Shown in pieces: positions 1-7,739 of a stretch of DNA of 44,667 nt (positions are counted from its first letter, which is position 1; each line of letters begins with the position of its first letter). Source of the stretch: an uncultured Ruminococcus sp. (GTDB taxonomy: Bacteria; Bacillota; Clostridia; Oscillospirales; CAG-272). The notes under the pieces are model-generated. The model saw nothing but the letters and a program-made list of their open reading frames with translations, was not told the origin of the DNA and made no database searches. Where the stretch lies: NCBI GenBank assembly GCA_902778145.1, contig CACYWW010000025.1:1-44667 (forward strand). Direction: 5' to 3'. The translations under genes and the position numbers were made by a program.

Positions 1-82
1 CTGCGAGCGACTGCGAGCAATTTAGCTGTTTTCAAAATCATTCTTAATATCAAAGCGGTTAGAACAAGCTGAAAGAGAATAA

Positions 83-124
83 CCCACTATGACACTTTCT
101 CAAATCGAAAGATGTCAAAGTGGG
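83..124 (-). terminator. Imperfect stem-loop after the ABC operon
   Basis: The arms at 83-99 and 107-124 pair with few mismatches around a short loop. The structure lies about 40 bases beyond the stop of the ATPase gene. Read on the minus strand it is followed by a weak T-rich stretch (TTATTCTCTTT), so it could end the operon. The rest of 1-164 shows only a short direct repeat, CTGCGAGC, at 1-18 and no gene. Confidence 0.45.
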
Positions 125-164
125 CTTGTTTCTTCTTTATGTTGCCTCTCTCTTCCGCGTTTTT

Positions 165-722
165 TTATTTTATCTTTATTATCTCACAGCCGAGAGCGGC
201 AAGCTCGTCCGGATCGTGAGAGACGGTCACGGTCAACTTGTTTTCCTCCGTCTTTTTGATCAGCTCTATCACTTTTTCTTTTATTTCGCCGTCAAGCGCC
301 GTGAAGGGCTCGTCGAGCAGGAGTATATCGTGCGGGAAGGCAAGCGCGCGGGCGATGGCGACTCTGCGCGCCATGCCGCCGGACATTTCCGCGGGGTACT
401 TGTCCATGTCACCGCCGAGTCCGACGGAGCGGAGGAGGGACGACGTTTTTTGCCCGTCGCGGCAGACCTCGAAGACGTTTCCGTAAGCCGAAAGCTCCGG
501 CAGCAGCCGGTTTTCCTGGAACACGTAAGATATGACGCCGTCTGCCGTTATACTTCCTTCATATTCCCGGTCGAGACCGGCTATCATCCGCAAAAGTGTC
601 GTTTTGCCGGAGCCGGACGGACCTGTCACGGCGTAAAAGCCTTTGCCGCCGAGCTCAAGCGAAAGCCCGTCGAACACGACGTTTTGGTCAAACCGCTTTT
701 TCAGATCTTTTATTCTTATCAT
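165..722 (-). CDS. ABC transporter ATP-binding protein, SsuB/TauB type
   Basis: This 185-residue protein is the ATPase of an importer and would hydrolyse ATP on the cytoplasmic face. Visible motifs are Walker A GPSGSGKTT at 34-42, the Q-loop glutamine at 69, the ABC signature MSGGM at 113-117, Walker B ILLLDEP at 133-139 and the H-loop histidine at 169. All catalytic elements are present, but the protein is shorter than the roughly 240-260 residues usual for nitrate/sulfonate/taurine ATPases: it ends soon after the H-loop and lacks the usual C-terminal extension. Its start overlaps the end of the permease gene by 35 bases, which suggests translational coupling. It is the last gene of a four-gene operon. 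The substrate cannot be told from the sequence. Confidence 0.93.
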   Translation of the reverse strand: MIRIKDLKKRFDQNVVFDGLSLELGGKGFYAVTGPSGSGKTTLLRMIAGLDREYEGSITADGVISYVFQENRLLPELSAYGNVFEVCRDGQKTSSLLRSVGLGGDMDKYPAEMSGGMARRVAIARALAFPHDILLLDEPFTALDGEIKEKVIELIKKTEENKLTVTVSHDPDELAALGCEIIKIK

Positions 723-1479
723 TTTTTCTTTTCCTCTGCCACAGCGTTATCAAAGAGGTGAGCAGTTTTTCTATTATCATGCTCATGATGATGACGGTGA
801 CCGTCCATGCGAACATATCCGTCGTTTCGAGATATATCTTGGACGAGTAAAGCTTTGATCCGATCGAATTCGAGGCGAAGCAGAGCACCTCCGACGCCAC
901 GCCTGCCTTCCACGCGAGCCCGAGGCACGTTTTCGCGCCGGCAGAAAGGTACGGCGAGACCGCCGGTATATATATCCTTCTGAGTCTCTGACCCTTCGTG
1001 AAACGGAAGACGTAAGCCATCTCGAGCAGCTGAGGATCCGCCGAAAGCACTCCCTCCTTCACGTTGCCGTGTATCACGGGGATGACCATCAGCGCGGATA
1101 TGAACACGGGGATCAGCTCCTTGTTTATCCACACGAGCGCAAGGATTATGAACGACGCGACGGGCGTCGCCTTTATCACGCTCATGAGCGGGGATATCAG
1201 CGCGTCCGCCGCCCGGATCTTTGCAGAGACCGCGCCGGTGACGATACCCGCCGCCACCGCCGCCGCGAATCCCGCGGTTATGCGGAGCACGGACATCAGC
1301 ACCGAGAGGTGGAAATCCGCCGTTTGCACGAGCTCAAAAAGTCTTTTTACGACAGCGGGCGGGGAGGGTATCAGCACCTCCCTGCCCACAATGAGCGATA
1401 TTATCCACCATATGCCGACCCAGAATGCGAGTGCGATCAGGGATCGGACCGGCGCGGGCAGCTTCGCCCGCGTTTTCAT
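688..1479 (-). CDS. ABC transporter permease, SsuC/TauC type
   Basis: This 263-residue integral membrane protein is the translocation channel of the importer. Hydrophobic segments are clear near residues 13-32, 63-85, 105-125, 128-145 and in the C-terminal third. The EAA-like cytoplasmic loop that contacts the ATPase lies near 163-183 (conserved glycine, then an IPA motif). Its ATG overlaps the stop of the binding-protein gene by four bases (ATGA), and its 3' end overlaps the ATPase gene. Length and arrangement match permeases of the nitrate/sulfonate/taurine family. Confidence 0.92.
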   Translation of the reverse strand: MKTRAKLPAPVRSLIALAFWVGIWWIISLIVGREVLIPSPPAVVKRLFELVQTADFHLSVLMSVLRITAGFAAAVAAGIVTGAVSAKIRAADALISPLMSVIKATPVASFIILALVWINKELIPVFISALMVIPVIHGNVKEGVLSADPQLLEMAYVFRFTKGQRLRRIYIPAVSPYLSAGAKTCLGLAWKAGVASEVLCFASNSIGSKLYSSKIYLETTDMFAWTVTVIIMSMIIEKLLTSLITLWQRKRKNDKNKRSEKAV

Positions 1480-2543
1480 TCAGCCGTGTACCAGAAGCCG
1501 TCGTCCGGCAGCTTGCCGCCGACGGATTTGGGATTGGCTTCGAAGAGCACGTTGAGCATGCTGCTCATCGCGGTCTTCATCCCGTCGCCTGTCACGAGAA
1601 CGATATTGCAGTTCGGGAGTGCCGCCTTCGCGATCGCCGCCTTCGGGACTATGCCCGCCGCCTCGATCAGCGCCGCCGCCTCTTCGACGTTCGACGTCAC
1701 GAAATCGACCGACGCCTTGTATTCTTCAAGGAAGCTCTTCAGCGCCTGCGGATGCTCTTCCGCGAATTTCGCGCTGACTATGATGCATCCCATGACCATA
1801 TCCGTGCCGGAAACGGCCTTCCATTCCTTGTTGAGGTCGAGCGCTATATGCGCGTTCTTGTTGTTCAGGAGCACTGCCGTCACGTTGGGCTCGGGGAGCA
1901 TGCCCAGAGTCACGGTGCCGGCGGTCATCTGAGTCGCAAGCTCCGCGTGCTCGGCGAGAAATTCTATCGTAACGTCCTTATCGGGATCTATGCCGTTCTT
2001 CGAGAGTATATAACGGAGCGTGTATTCGGGGTTGGCGCCCTGACCCGTCGCGTATATCTTCTTTCCCTTGAGGTCGGCGACGGATTTTACCGTGTCGCCG
2101 GATTCGAGCATATAGAGCACGCCGAGCGTGTTGACGCCGGCCGCCTTTATCGCGCCCTCCGTCTTATTGTAGAGGACCGCGGCAAGGTTCACGGGAACGG
2201 CGGCGATATCGAAATCGCCCTTTATAACCTGAGCGGACACCTGGTCGGGAGCGGACGCTACCGTGAAGGTGTAGTTCTGCCCGGTCTTGTTTTCCTTGGA
2301 GTCGCTGATCAGCTTGGACATTCCCATGCCGGTCGGACCCATAAGGGTGATGACTCTTATCTCGGACGGTTTGTCCTCGGGCTTTTCGGTGTCGGCGCCG
2401 GTCGTCGACGGCGTCTCAGCCGAAGTGTCGTCAAGTGTCGTCTGAGTGCCGGTCGCCTCGGGCTTACCGTTTCCGCACGACGCGAGCGCGAACGCCGAAA
2501 CGAGCATAAGCGCCGCAAGGATCATTGCTGTTATCTTTTTCAT
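1476..2543 (-). CDS. ABC transporter substrate-binding lipoprotein, TauA/SsuA (NMT1-like) type
   Basis: This 355-residue lipoprotein should capture the substrate outside the membrane and deliver it to the permease. A type II signal peptide runs to the lipobox LASC at 20-23, with Cys23 as the lipidated residue; a Thr/Glu-rich linker follows to about residue 60. The folded part has features of the NMT1/SsuA family, including GPTGMGM near 70 and a VADLKGKKI segment. The start codon shares a base with the regulator stop (TAATG), and its Shine-Dalgarno site GGAGG lies inside the end of the regulator gene. The ligand is unknown: no sulfonate, nitrate or thiamine metabolism gene is next to it. Confidence 0.9.
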   Translation of the reverse strand: MKKITAMILAALMLVSAFALASCGNGKPEATGTQTTLDDTSAETPSTTGADTEKPEDKPSEIRVITLMGPTGMGMSKLISDSKENKTGQNYTFTVASAPDQVSAQVIKGDFDIAAVPVNLAAVLYNKTEGAIKAAGVNTLGVLYMLESGDTVKSVADLKGKKIYATGQGANPEYTLRYILSKNGIDPDKDVTIEFLAEHAELATQMTAGTVTLGMLPEPNVTAVLLNNKNAHIALDLNKEWKAVSGTDMVMGCIIVSAKFAEEHPQALKSFLEEYKASVDFVTSNVEEAAALIEAAGIVPKAAIAKAALPNCNIVLVTGDGMKTAMSSMLNVLFEANPKSVGGKLPDDGFWYTAE

Positions 2544-3197
2544 TATAATTCCTCCTGTTTTTTGCTTGAAAGTATCTTTACGTCGTTACCGTTTTTTTCG
2601 ATGACTCCGCGATCGCACAGAGATGAGAACGAGCGGTAAAGCGTCGGCCGGCTCATGTTCAGCGCGGCGGCGAGCCGCACCATGCTGAGAGGGATCGTAA
2701 CGGCGCCGTCTTTCCCCCTCGGAAGAGAGAGAAGATAATCCTCGAGGGTCCGTTCACCGTCACCCGCCGTGAACGACGCGATACGCCGGTTCAGAAATCT
2801 TATGCGGTCGGAAAGGAAGGCGATGTAGCTGAGAGCGAAGGAGCTGTCGGATCTTATCAGATCCTTTACGGTGTCCTGACTCATCCGAAGACACGTGCTT
2901 CTGCACGACGCCGTGACGCGCGTCAGCCCGGCGCCGCCGCCGAAAAGCTGCGCCGCGCCGTAGACGCTGCCGCGCCCGAGCGTGTTCAGTATGACGTTCT
3001 GCCCGCCTGACTCGCGGCGGACGACGGCCTTGCCCGATATCAGGATATACAGAGCGGGGTCGCCCGTGTACATCTGCTCGCCCTTTGCGAATTTCAGCAC
3101 CTCCGACGCGGAGACCGCGGCGGAAAGCGAAGCGCCGTCAGCGTCACGGAAAAGCTCCGTTGCGCGGAGCGCTTCGATCAAATCGTTCTGATTCATG
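2543..3197 (-). CDS. Crp/Fnr-family transcriptional regulator
   Basis: This protein of about 217 residues has an N-terminal cyclic-nucleotide-binding-like beta barrel (about 10-120), a long dimerisation helix, and a C-terminal winged helix-turn-helix (about 165-205, with NMSRPTLYRS as the likely recognition helix). No cysteine cluster typical of oxygen-sensing Fnr is visible. I chose the ATG at 3197 because GGAG lies six bases upstream; an in-frame ATG at 3229 has only a weak site. It is the first gene of the operon and is translationally coupled to the binding-protein gene, so it probably controls this transporter. The effector is unknown. Confidence 0.88.
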
Positions 3198-3246
3198 TCT
3201 TGCTCCGAAAACTGTAACATATGAAACACTTTGCTTTCGTCTGCGT

Positions 3247-3275
3247 ATTATACATACATTTTGCCCGGTTGTCAA
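3247..3275 (-). promoter_or_regulatory. Promoter of the Crp-ABC operon
   Basis: On the minus strand TTGACA (3270-3275) and TATAAT (3247-3252) are separated by 17 bases and lie about 50 bases before the regulator start. Both hexamers match the sigma-A consensus perfectly. Confidence 0.85.
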
Positions 3276-3376
3276 GCGGATAATGCAAAAGTTTAAAAAG
3301 TTGTATCAAATATTACACATATGGCGCGATTTCTGCCCGATATGCGGCGCGGTGACCCAAAGATCGGCTTTTTTAC

Positions 3377-3405
3377 TTGACAAAGAGGAACATATGTGAT
3401 AAAAT
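3377..3405 (+). promoter_or_regulatory. Promoter of coaW, overlapped by a Crp-like palindrome
   Basis: TTGACA (3377-3382) and TAAAAT (3400-3405) are separated by 17 bases and drive the coaW cluster. The -10 box sits in a perfect palindrome, TGTGA-N5-TCACA, at 3395-3409. This resembles a Crp-family half-site pair, although the Escherichia coli Crp spacing is six bases rather than five. Confidence 0.8.
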
Positions 3406-3435
3406 CACAGTAACAAAAAAAGGAAGGTCTTTGAT

Positions 3436-4284
3436 TTGAGCGTTATAATAGGTATAGATGTAGGCGGGAGCACGACGAAGATCGTCGGCTTCGGACGCGA
3501 TAAAAAGCTGATACAGCCGATGTTCGTCCGCGCCACGGACCCCGTGACGAGCGTTTACGGCGCGTTCGGAAAATTCACGAGCGAGAACGGGCTCGGTATC
3601 GGCGATATCGAAAAGGTGATGATAACGGGCGTCGGATCGACGCAGATAAAGAGCCCGATATACGGTCTCAGATGCGAGCACGTCAAGGAGTTCGAATGCG
3701 TCGGGCTCGGCGGGCTTTATCTGTCGCGCCTCGACCGCGCGGTCATCGTCAGCATGGGCACCGGCACGTCTATAACGTACGGAGACTATACGGACGGGAA
3801 GTATTCGTTTGAATATTTAGGCGGCACCGGAGTCGGCGGCGGCACCGTCATGGGACTGTCCAAAAAGCTGCTTTCCGGCGTCAGCAATATCGACTCGATC
3901 GTCGAGCTCGCGGCTTCGGGCGACGTCGGACGCGTCGATCTGCAGATAAAGGAGATGACGGACAAGGATTTCGGACTGCCCGCAAACCTCACCGCGGCGA
4001 ACTTCGGCAAGGTCGACGACCTTGCGACCCGCGGCGACCTCGCGGCGGGGCTGCTCAACATGGTGTTCGAGACCGCGGCGATGATAGCGCGCTTTGCCGC
4101 GCGTTCCTGCGGCACGAGTGATATCGTGCTGACCGGCAATCTGACGACGATCCCGCAGTGCGCTCCGAAATTCAGACAGCTCTGCGAGATATTCAGCGAG
4201 AATTATATAATACCGGAGAATTCGCAGTATGCCACCGTCATAGGCGCGGCTCTGCTCGCGGGGACCGAAGCGGATGAAGCTTGA
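3436..4284 (+). CDS. coaW: Type II pantothenate kinase
   Basis: This 282-residue kinase should phosphorylate pantothenate, the first step of coenzyme A synthesis. It has the ASKHA fold: a phosphate loop DVGGSTTK at 8-15, a second phosphate motif MGTGTS at 107-112, a glycine-rich GGTGVGGGT at 129-137, and LTAANFG at 185-191, which closely matches Staphylococcus aureus CoaW. Glu85 aligns by eye with the catalytic glutamate of that enzyme. The start is TTG at 3436, preceded by AGGAAGG eight bases upstream. Type II enzymes are not feedback-inhibited in staphylococci; whether that holds here is unknown. It is the first gene of a tight four-gene cluster. Confidence 0.88.
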   Translation: MSVIIGIDVGGSTTKIVGFGRDKKLIQPMFVRATDPVTSVYGAFGKFTSENGLGIGDIEKVMITGVGSTQIKSPIYGLRCEHVKEFECVGLGGLYLSRLDRAVIVSMGTGTSITYGDYTDGKYSFEYLGGTGVGGGTVMGLSKKLLSGVSNIDSIVELAASGDVGRVDLQIKEMTDKDFGLPANLTAANFGKVDDLATRGDLAAGLLNMVFETAAMIARFAARSCGTSDIVLTGNLTTIPQCAPKFRQLCEIFSENYIIPENSQYATVIGAALLAGTEADEA

Positions 4285-5056
4285 CCGTAAACTCTACGTG
4301 TTCGATATGGACGGCACGATATATCTGGGAGACCGCGTTTTCCCGTTCGCCGTCGATTATATAAAAGGATTGAGAGCCTCGGGCAGACGCGTACTGTTCT
4401 TCACGAACAACGCGTCGAAGAACAAGAGCGTTTATTACGACCGCCTCACCCGGATGGGCTTCGAGCCGCGCGAGGGCGAGATAATGACCTCGGGCGACGT
4501 AACGATCCGGTTTTTGAAGGAGCACCGCCCGGGAAAGTCGGTTTTCCTGCTCGGGACGCGGTCGCTGAAGAACAGCTTCCGCGAGGCGGGGATAAAGCTG
4601 TCCCGCAGCGCGGATATAGTTGTGTCGAGCTTCGACACGGAGCTGACGTACAAAGCGCTGGAGAGGGCATGCACCCTCATACGCGGAGGCGCGGAGTATC
4701 TCTGCACCCATCCCGATTTCAACTGTCCGACGGAGACTGGCTTCATACCGGACAGCGGCGCGATAGCCGCCGCGATAACCGCGTCCACGGGGGTCGTGCC
4801 GAGATATTTCGGAAAACCGTATGCCGACACCGCGGAGATGATATTATCGTACACGGAGACGGAAGCGCGCGACGCGTGCATCTTCGGCGACAGGCTTTAC
4901 ACCGACATAGCGCTCGGCAAGAATTCCGGAATGACAGCCGTGCTCGTGCTCACCGGTGAGACGCGCCCGGAGGACCTTGAAAACGTACCGCCGGAAAAAC
5001 TGCCGGATATAGTGATCGGATCAATTGCGGACCTTACGGTCCCGGGAAGGATATAA
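4274..5056 (+). CDS. HAD-superfamily phosphatase, NagD/PNPase-like (class IIA)
   Basis: This 260-residue cytoplasmic phosphatase has the HAD nucleophile motif DMDGT at 11-15 (Asp11 nucleophile, Asp13 general acid/base), motif II FTNN at 43-46, the conserved GKP at 180-182, and the metal-binding GDRLYTD at 205-211. The large cap between motifs II and III is typical of class IIA (NagD, p-nitrophenyl phosphatase and phosphoglycolate phosphatase relatives). It overlaps the end of coaW by 11 bases. The substrate cannot be assigned; small sugar or nucleotide phosphates are usual for the family. Confidence 0.88.
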   Translation: MKLDRKLYVFDMDGTIYLGDRVFPFAVDYIKGLRASGRRVLFFTNNASKNKSVYYDRLTRMGFEPREGEIMTSGDVTIRFLKEHRPGKSVFLLGTRSLKNSFREAGIKLSRSADIVVSSFDTELTYKALERACTLIRGGAEYLCTHPDFNCPTETGFIPDSGAIAAAITASTGVVPRYFGKPYADTAEMILSYTETEARDACIFGDRLYTDIALGKNSGMTAVLVLTGETRPEDLENVPPEKLPDIVIGSIADLTVPGRI

Positions 5057-5058
5057 TT

Positions 5059-5862
5059 ATGAAAGTCTTTGAAGAAAAAATATGTGATAACGGACGCCTC
5101 GTCTGTTACATAAGCGATGAATCTCCCGAAATGGCAGACGTCGTGCGCGACGCGATGCTCGTTCTTCCGGGCGGCGGCTACGTCGGCACCTCCGACAGAG
5201 AGGCGGAGCCGATAGTCAAGAGATACTTAGCCGCCGGTATGAACGTTTTCTGCCTGCGTTATTCATGCGGACCGCTCGCCGCCGGCTTCAAGCCGCTTGT
5301 CGAGGCGTCGTACGCCATGAAATACATACGCGAGAGGGCGAAGGAATTCAATATAAAAAGAGTATTCGCTGTCGGCTTTTCCGCGGGCGGTCACCTCTGC
5401 GCCTCGCTCGGTACGTTCTGGGACGCGCCGTGGCTGCTTGAGAAGCTCGGACCCGATTTTCCGCGCGGCGTCAACCGCCCCGACGGCACGGTCCTCTCGT
5501 ACGCCGTGCTTTCCGCGGTCGAGGGCTCTCACAGACCGAGCTTCCAGAACATAATCGGAAAAGAAGACCCGACGGATGAGGAGCTGAGAAGATATTCCGT
5601 TGAGCTGCACGTGGGAGAGCAGACCGCGCCCGCGTTCATCTGGGCGACGTCCGACGACGGGCTCGTCCCCGTTATAAATTCCGTGCTTTTCGCGGAAAAG
5701 CTCGCAAGGCTCGGCAAAAAATTCGAGCTCCATATCTGGCCGCACGGCCCGCACGGCATCTCGACCGCGGAGCGCGAAACGTGCTCCGGCATACCCGATA
5801 TGATAAACGAAGCGGTGGCTCAGTGGATCCCGCTCTCCGTCAGATGGATGCGTGAACTCTGA
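5059..5862 (+). CDS. Alpha/beta hydrolase, esterase/lipase-like
   Basis: This 267-residue enzyme has the oxyanion-hole motif LPGGGY at 36-41 and the nucleophile elbow GFSAGG at 106-111 (Ser108). An Asp at 199 or 200 (SDDGLVP) and His232 in a PHGIS motif complete a plausible catalytic triad. No signal peptide is present, so it is likely cytoplasmic. The layout matches the esterase/acetyl-esterase group of alpha/beta hydrolases common in plant-polysaccharide degraders. GGAAGG precedes the ATG. Its stop overlaps the next start (TGATG). The substrate is unknown. Confidence 0.85.
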   Translation: MKVFEEKICDNGRLVCYISDESPEMADVVRDAMLVLPGGGYVGTSDREAEPIVKRYLAAGMNVFCLRYSCGPLAAGFKPLVEASYAMKYIRERAKEFNIKRVFAVGFSAGGHLCASLGTFWDAPWLLEKLGPDFPRGVNRPDGTVLSYAVLSAVEGSHRPSFQNIIGKEDPTDEELRRYSVELHVGEQTAPAFIWATSDDGLVPVINSVLFAEKLARLGKKFELHIWPHGPHGISTAERETCSGIPDMINEAVAQWIPLSVRWMREL

Positions 5863-6464
5863 TGATATACGACAGGAAGCTTCACGCCTCGAAGCCCGCG
5901 CTCCCGGAGGGATACGAAAAAGCGTTCACGATCGATCTGCAGAGCGATAAGAAGACTTATCTTATCGTGAATCTGTCCGCGCTTGCGGTCGCGGCGGTCA
6001 TGTTTCTGATCGGCTGTCTTGTCACGCCGTTCAGAGCGCTGTACGCGGACGGCTCGATCTCCGTGCTGCTCCTCCGGGCGGGCGTACTGATCGTCGGCTC
6101 GGTCGCTTATATAATCCTGCACGAGCTCGTGCACGGGATAACGATGAGATACTACGGCTCGAAGACCGTGAAATACGGCTTCACCGGAAGCTACGCGTAC
6201 GCCGGAAGCTCCGATTTCTACGACCGCGCGAGCTATATCGTCATAACCCTCGCCCCGGTCGTCTTCTGGGGCATCGTGCTGCTGATACTGTGCCTTGTCC
6301 TGCCCGCGTCCTGGTTCTGGGTCGCGTATATGATACAGATCTTCAACATCTCCGGCGCCGCGGGCGACGCGTACGTCACCTTCAGACTCATCCGCTCGCC
6401 GCGTGATATACTCATAAGCGATTCCGGAGTAAAAATGGAAGTTTACAGGCGCACGGAAGAATAA
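5862..6464 (+). CDS. DUF3267-type membrane zincin
   Basis: This 200-residue membrane protein has hydrophobic segments near 35-55, 67-88, 125-148 and 150-165. A zincin motif HELVH lies at 87-91 at the end of the second segment, as in the DUF3267 putative membrane metallopeptidases. An Asp-rich segment after the last helices could supply a third ligand. The start overlaps the previous stop by one base. No substrate is known for this family, so the peptidase call rests on the motif alone. Confidence 0.7.
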   Translation: MIYDRKLHASKPALPEGYEKAFTIDLQSDKKTYLIVNLSALAVAAVMFLIGCLVTPFRALYADGSISVLLLRAGVLIVGSVAYIILHELVHGITMRYYGSKTVKYGFTGSYAYAGSSDFYDRASYIVITLAPVVFWGIVLLILCLVLPASWFWVAYMIQIFNISGAAGDAYVTFRLIRSPRDILISDSGVKMEVYRRTEE

Positions 6465-6516
6465 AAAAAGATATTCAGCCGCTTTTGACGCGAGCCTGAA
6501 AAGCGTGAATACCGAA

Positions 6517-6550
6517 CGCCGGCCGTCCCTCGGGACAACCGGCGCTTTTT
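6517..6550 (+). terminator. Intrinsic terminator after the coaW cluster
   Basis: The stem CGCCGG/CCGGCG with an inner GTCCC/GGGAC pairing spans 6517-6544 and is followed by TTTTT. Its T-tract coincides with the last codons of the convergent nspC gene. Confidence 0.85.
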
Positions 6551-7739
6551 ATTGTTTTTTTCCGAGTCTGTACTTGAAATCGCCGTATCCGAAGCGGGTC
6601 AGCCTTTCGACCGACAGGTCGGCTCCGAGCTTATATATATCCGGCAGCGGCATTCCGTTGAACGTGTTGTTCTTGCAGGTCGAATATATCGCCATATCGC
6701 CGAAGAGCAGTGCGTCGCCGACAGCCGGCAGGGCTTTCAGACGGTAGTCTCCGATGATATCGCCGGAAAGACACGTGGGCCCGCCGAGACGGATCGGCAC
6801 GCCGTCCTCACAGGCGCCGTAAAGCGGCGGAGTATACGGCATTTCTATCACGTCCGGCATATGAGCCGCGGCGCTTGCGTCGACTATGACGTTCGTCACG
6901 CCGCCGTTCTCCGTGACGTCGAGCACGCGCGTGAGCAGATATCCCGCGTTTAGCGCGACAGCCTCGCCGGGCTCGATATATATCCCGACGCCGTATTCGT
7001 CCATCGCGCGGCGGACGCAGCGTATGAGCCTTTCAATGTCATATCCCGGGCGGGTTATGTGATGACCTCCGCCGATGTTCAGCCATTTTATCCGTTCGTC
7101 TGACAGAACGTCGCCGAATTTCTCAAAGACAGCCGAAAGCGTAGTCTCGAGCGCATCCGAATCCTGCTCGCAGAGCGTGTGGAAATGGATCCCGTCGAGC
7201 AGAGAGAAGAGACCGTCCGTCATCTTCAGATCGAACTGAGCGCGCGTCACGCCGAGGCGGCTGCCGGGAGCGCACGGATCGTATATCTCGTGCCCCTCCT
7301 GCGTCGAGCATTCGGGATTTATCCTCAGCCCCACGTCAAGTCCCGCTTCCTTCGCCTTCCTGCCGAATCTTTCGAGCTGACCGACGGAGTTGAACACGAC
7401 GTGGTCCGCGTATACGCAGATCTCGTCAAATTCGCTTTCACGGTACGCGGCGCAGAACACGTGCACCTCACCCTTCATCTCCTCGCGCCCGAGACGAGCC
7501 TCGTACAGTCCGGACGCCTCCGTACCGGAGAGATACGGTCCGATCGAGCCGTAGAGATCGTAGTTCGAGAACGCCTTCTGCGCGAGAAGGATCTTCGCGC
7601 CGGTCGCGTCGGATACGCTTTTCAGTATTTCGCAGTTCCGTATGAGCCGCCCCTCGTCTATGATATAGCACGGCGAGGGCAGATCGCGGAAAAGCTCCGC
7701 GGGATCGCCCGGCAGGGCAGAGAAAACATGACCGTACAT
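6549..7739 (-). CDS. nspC: Carboxynorspermidine/carboxyspermidine decarboxylase
   Basis: This 396-residue PLP enzyme removes the carboxyl group from carboxyspermidine to give spermidine (or carboxynorspermidine to norspermidine). It has the fold-type III architecture of alanine racemase-like decarboxylases. Lys55 in LLAQKAFS is the expected PLP-binding lysine, and GGGHH at 223-227 is the conserved phosphate-binding glycine-rich motif of NspC. Its start overlaps the stop of the CASDH gene (TGATG) and has only a poor Shine-Dalgarno site, so translation is probably coupled. It is the last gene of the polyamine operon. Confidence 0.92.
   Translation of the reverse strand: MYGHVFSALPGDPAELFRDLPSPCYIIDEGRLIRNCEILKSVSDATGAKILLAQKAFSNYDLYGSIGPYLSGTEASGLYEARLGREEMKGEVHVFCAAYRESEFDEICVYADHVVFNSVGQLERFGRKAKEAGLDVGLRINPECSTQEGHEIYDPCAPGSRLGVTRAQFDLKMTDGLFSLLDGIHFHTLCEQDSDALETTLSAVFEKFGDVLSDERIKWLNIGGGHHITRPGYDIERLIRCVRRAMDEYGVGIYIEPGEAVALNAGYLLTRVLDVTENGGVTNVIVDASAAAHMPDVIEMPYTPPLYGACEDGVPIRLGGPTCLSGDIIGDYRLKALPAVGDALLFGDMAIYSTCKNNTFNGMPLPDIYKLGADLSVERLTRFGYGDFKYRLGKKQ

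Noticed and set aside
1425-2639. Long plus-strand frame of 404 codons
   Set aside because: It is antisense to the binding-protein gene, is full of Arg/His/Glu typical of a GC-rich shadow frame, and matches no family.
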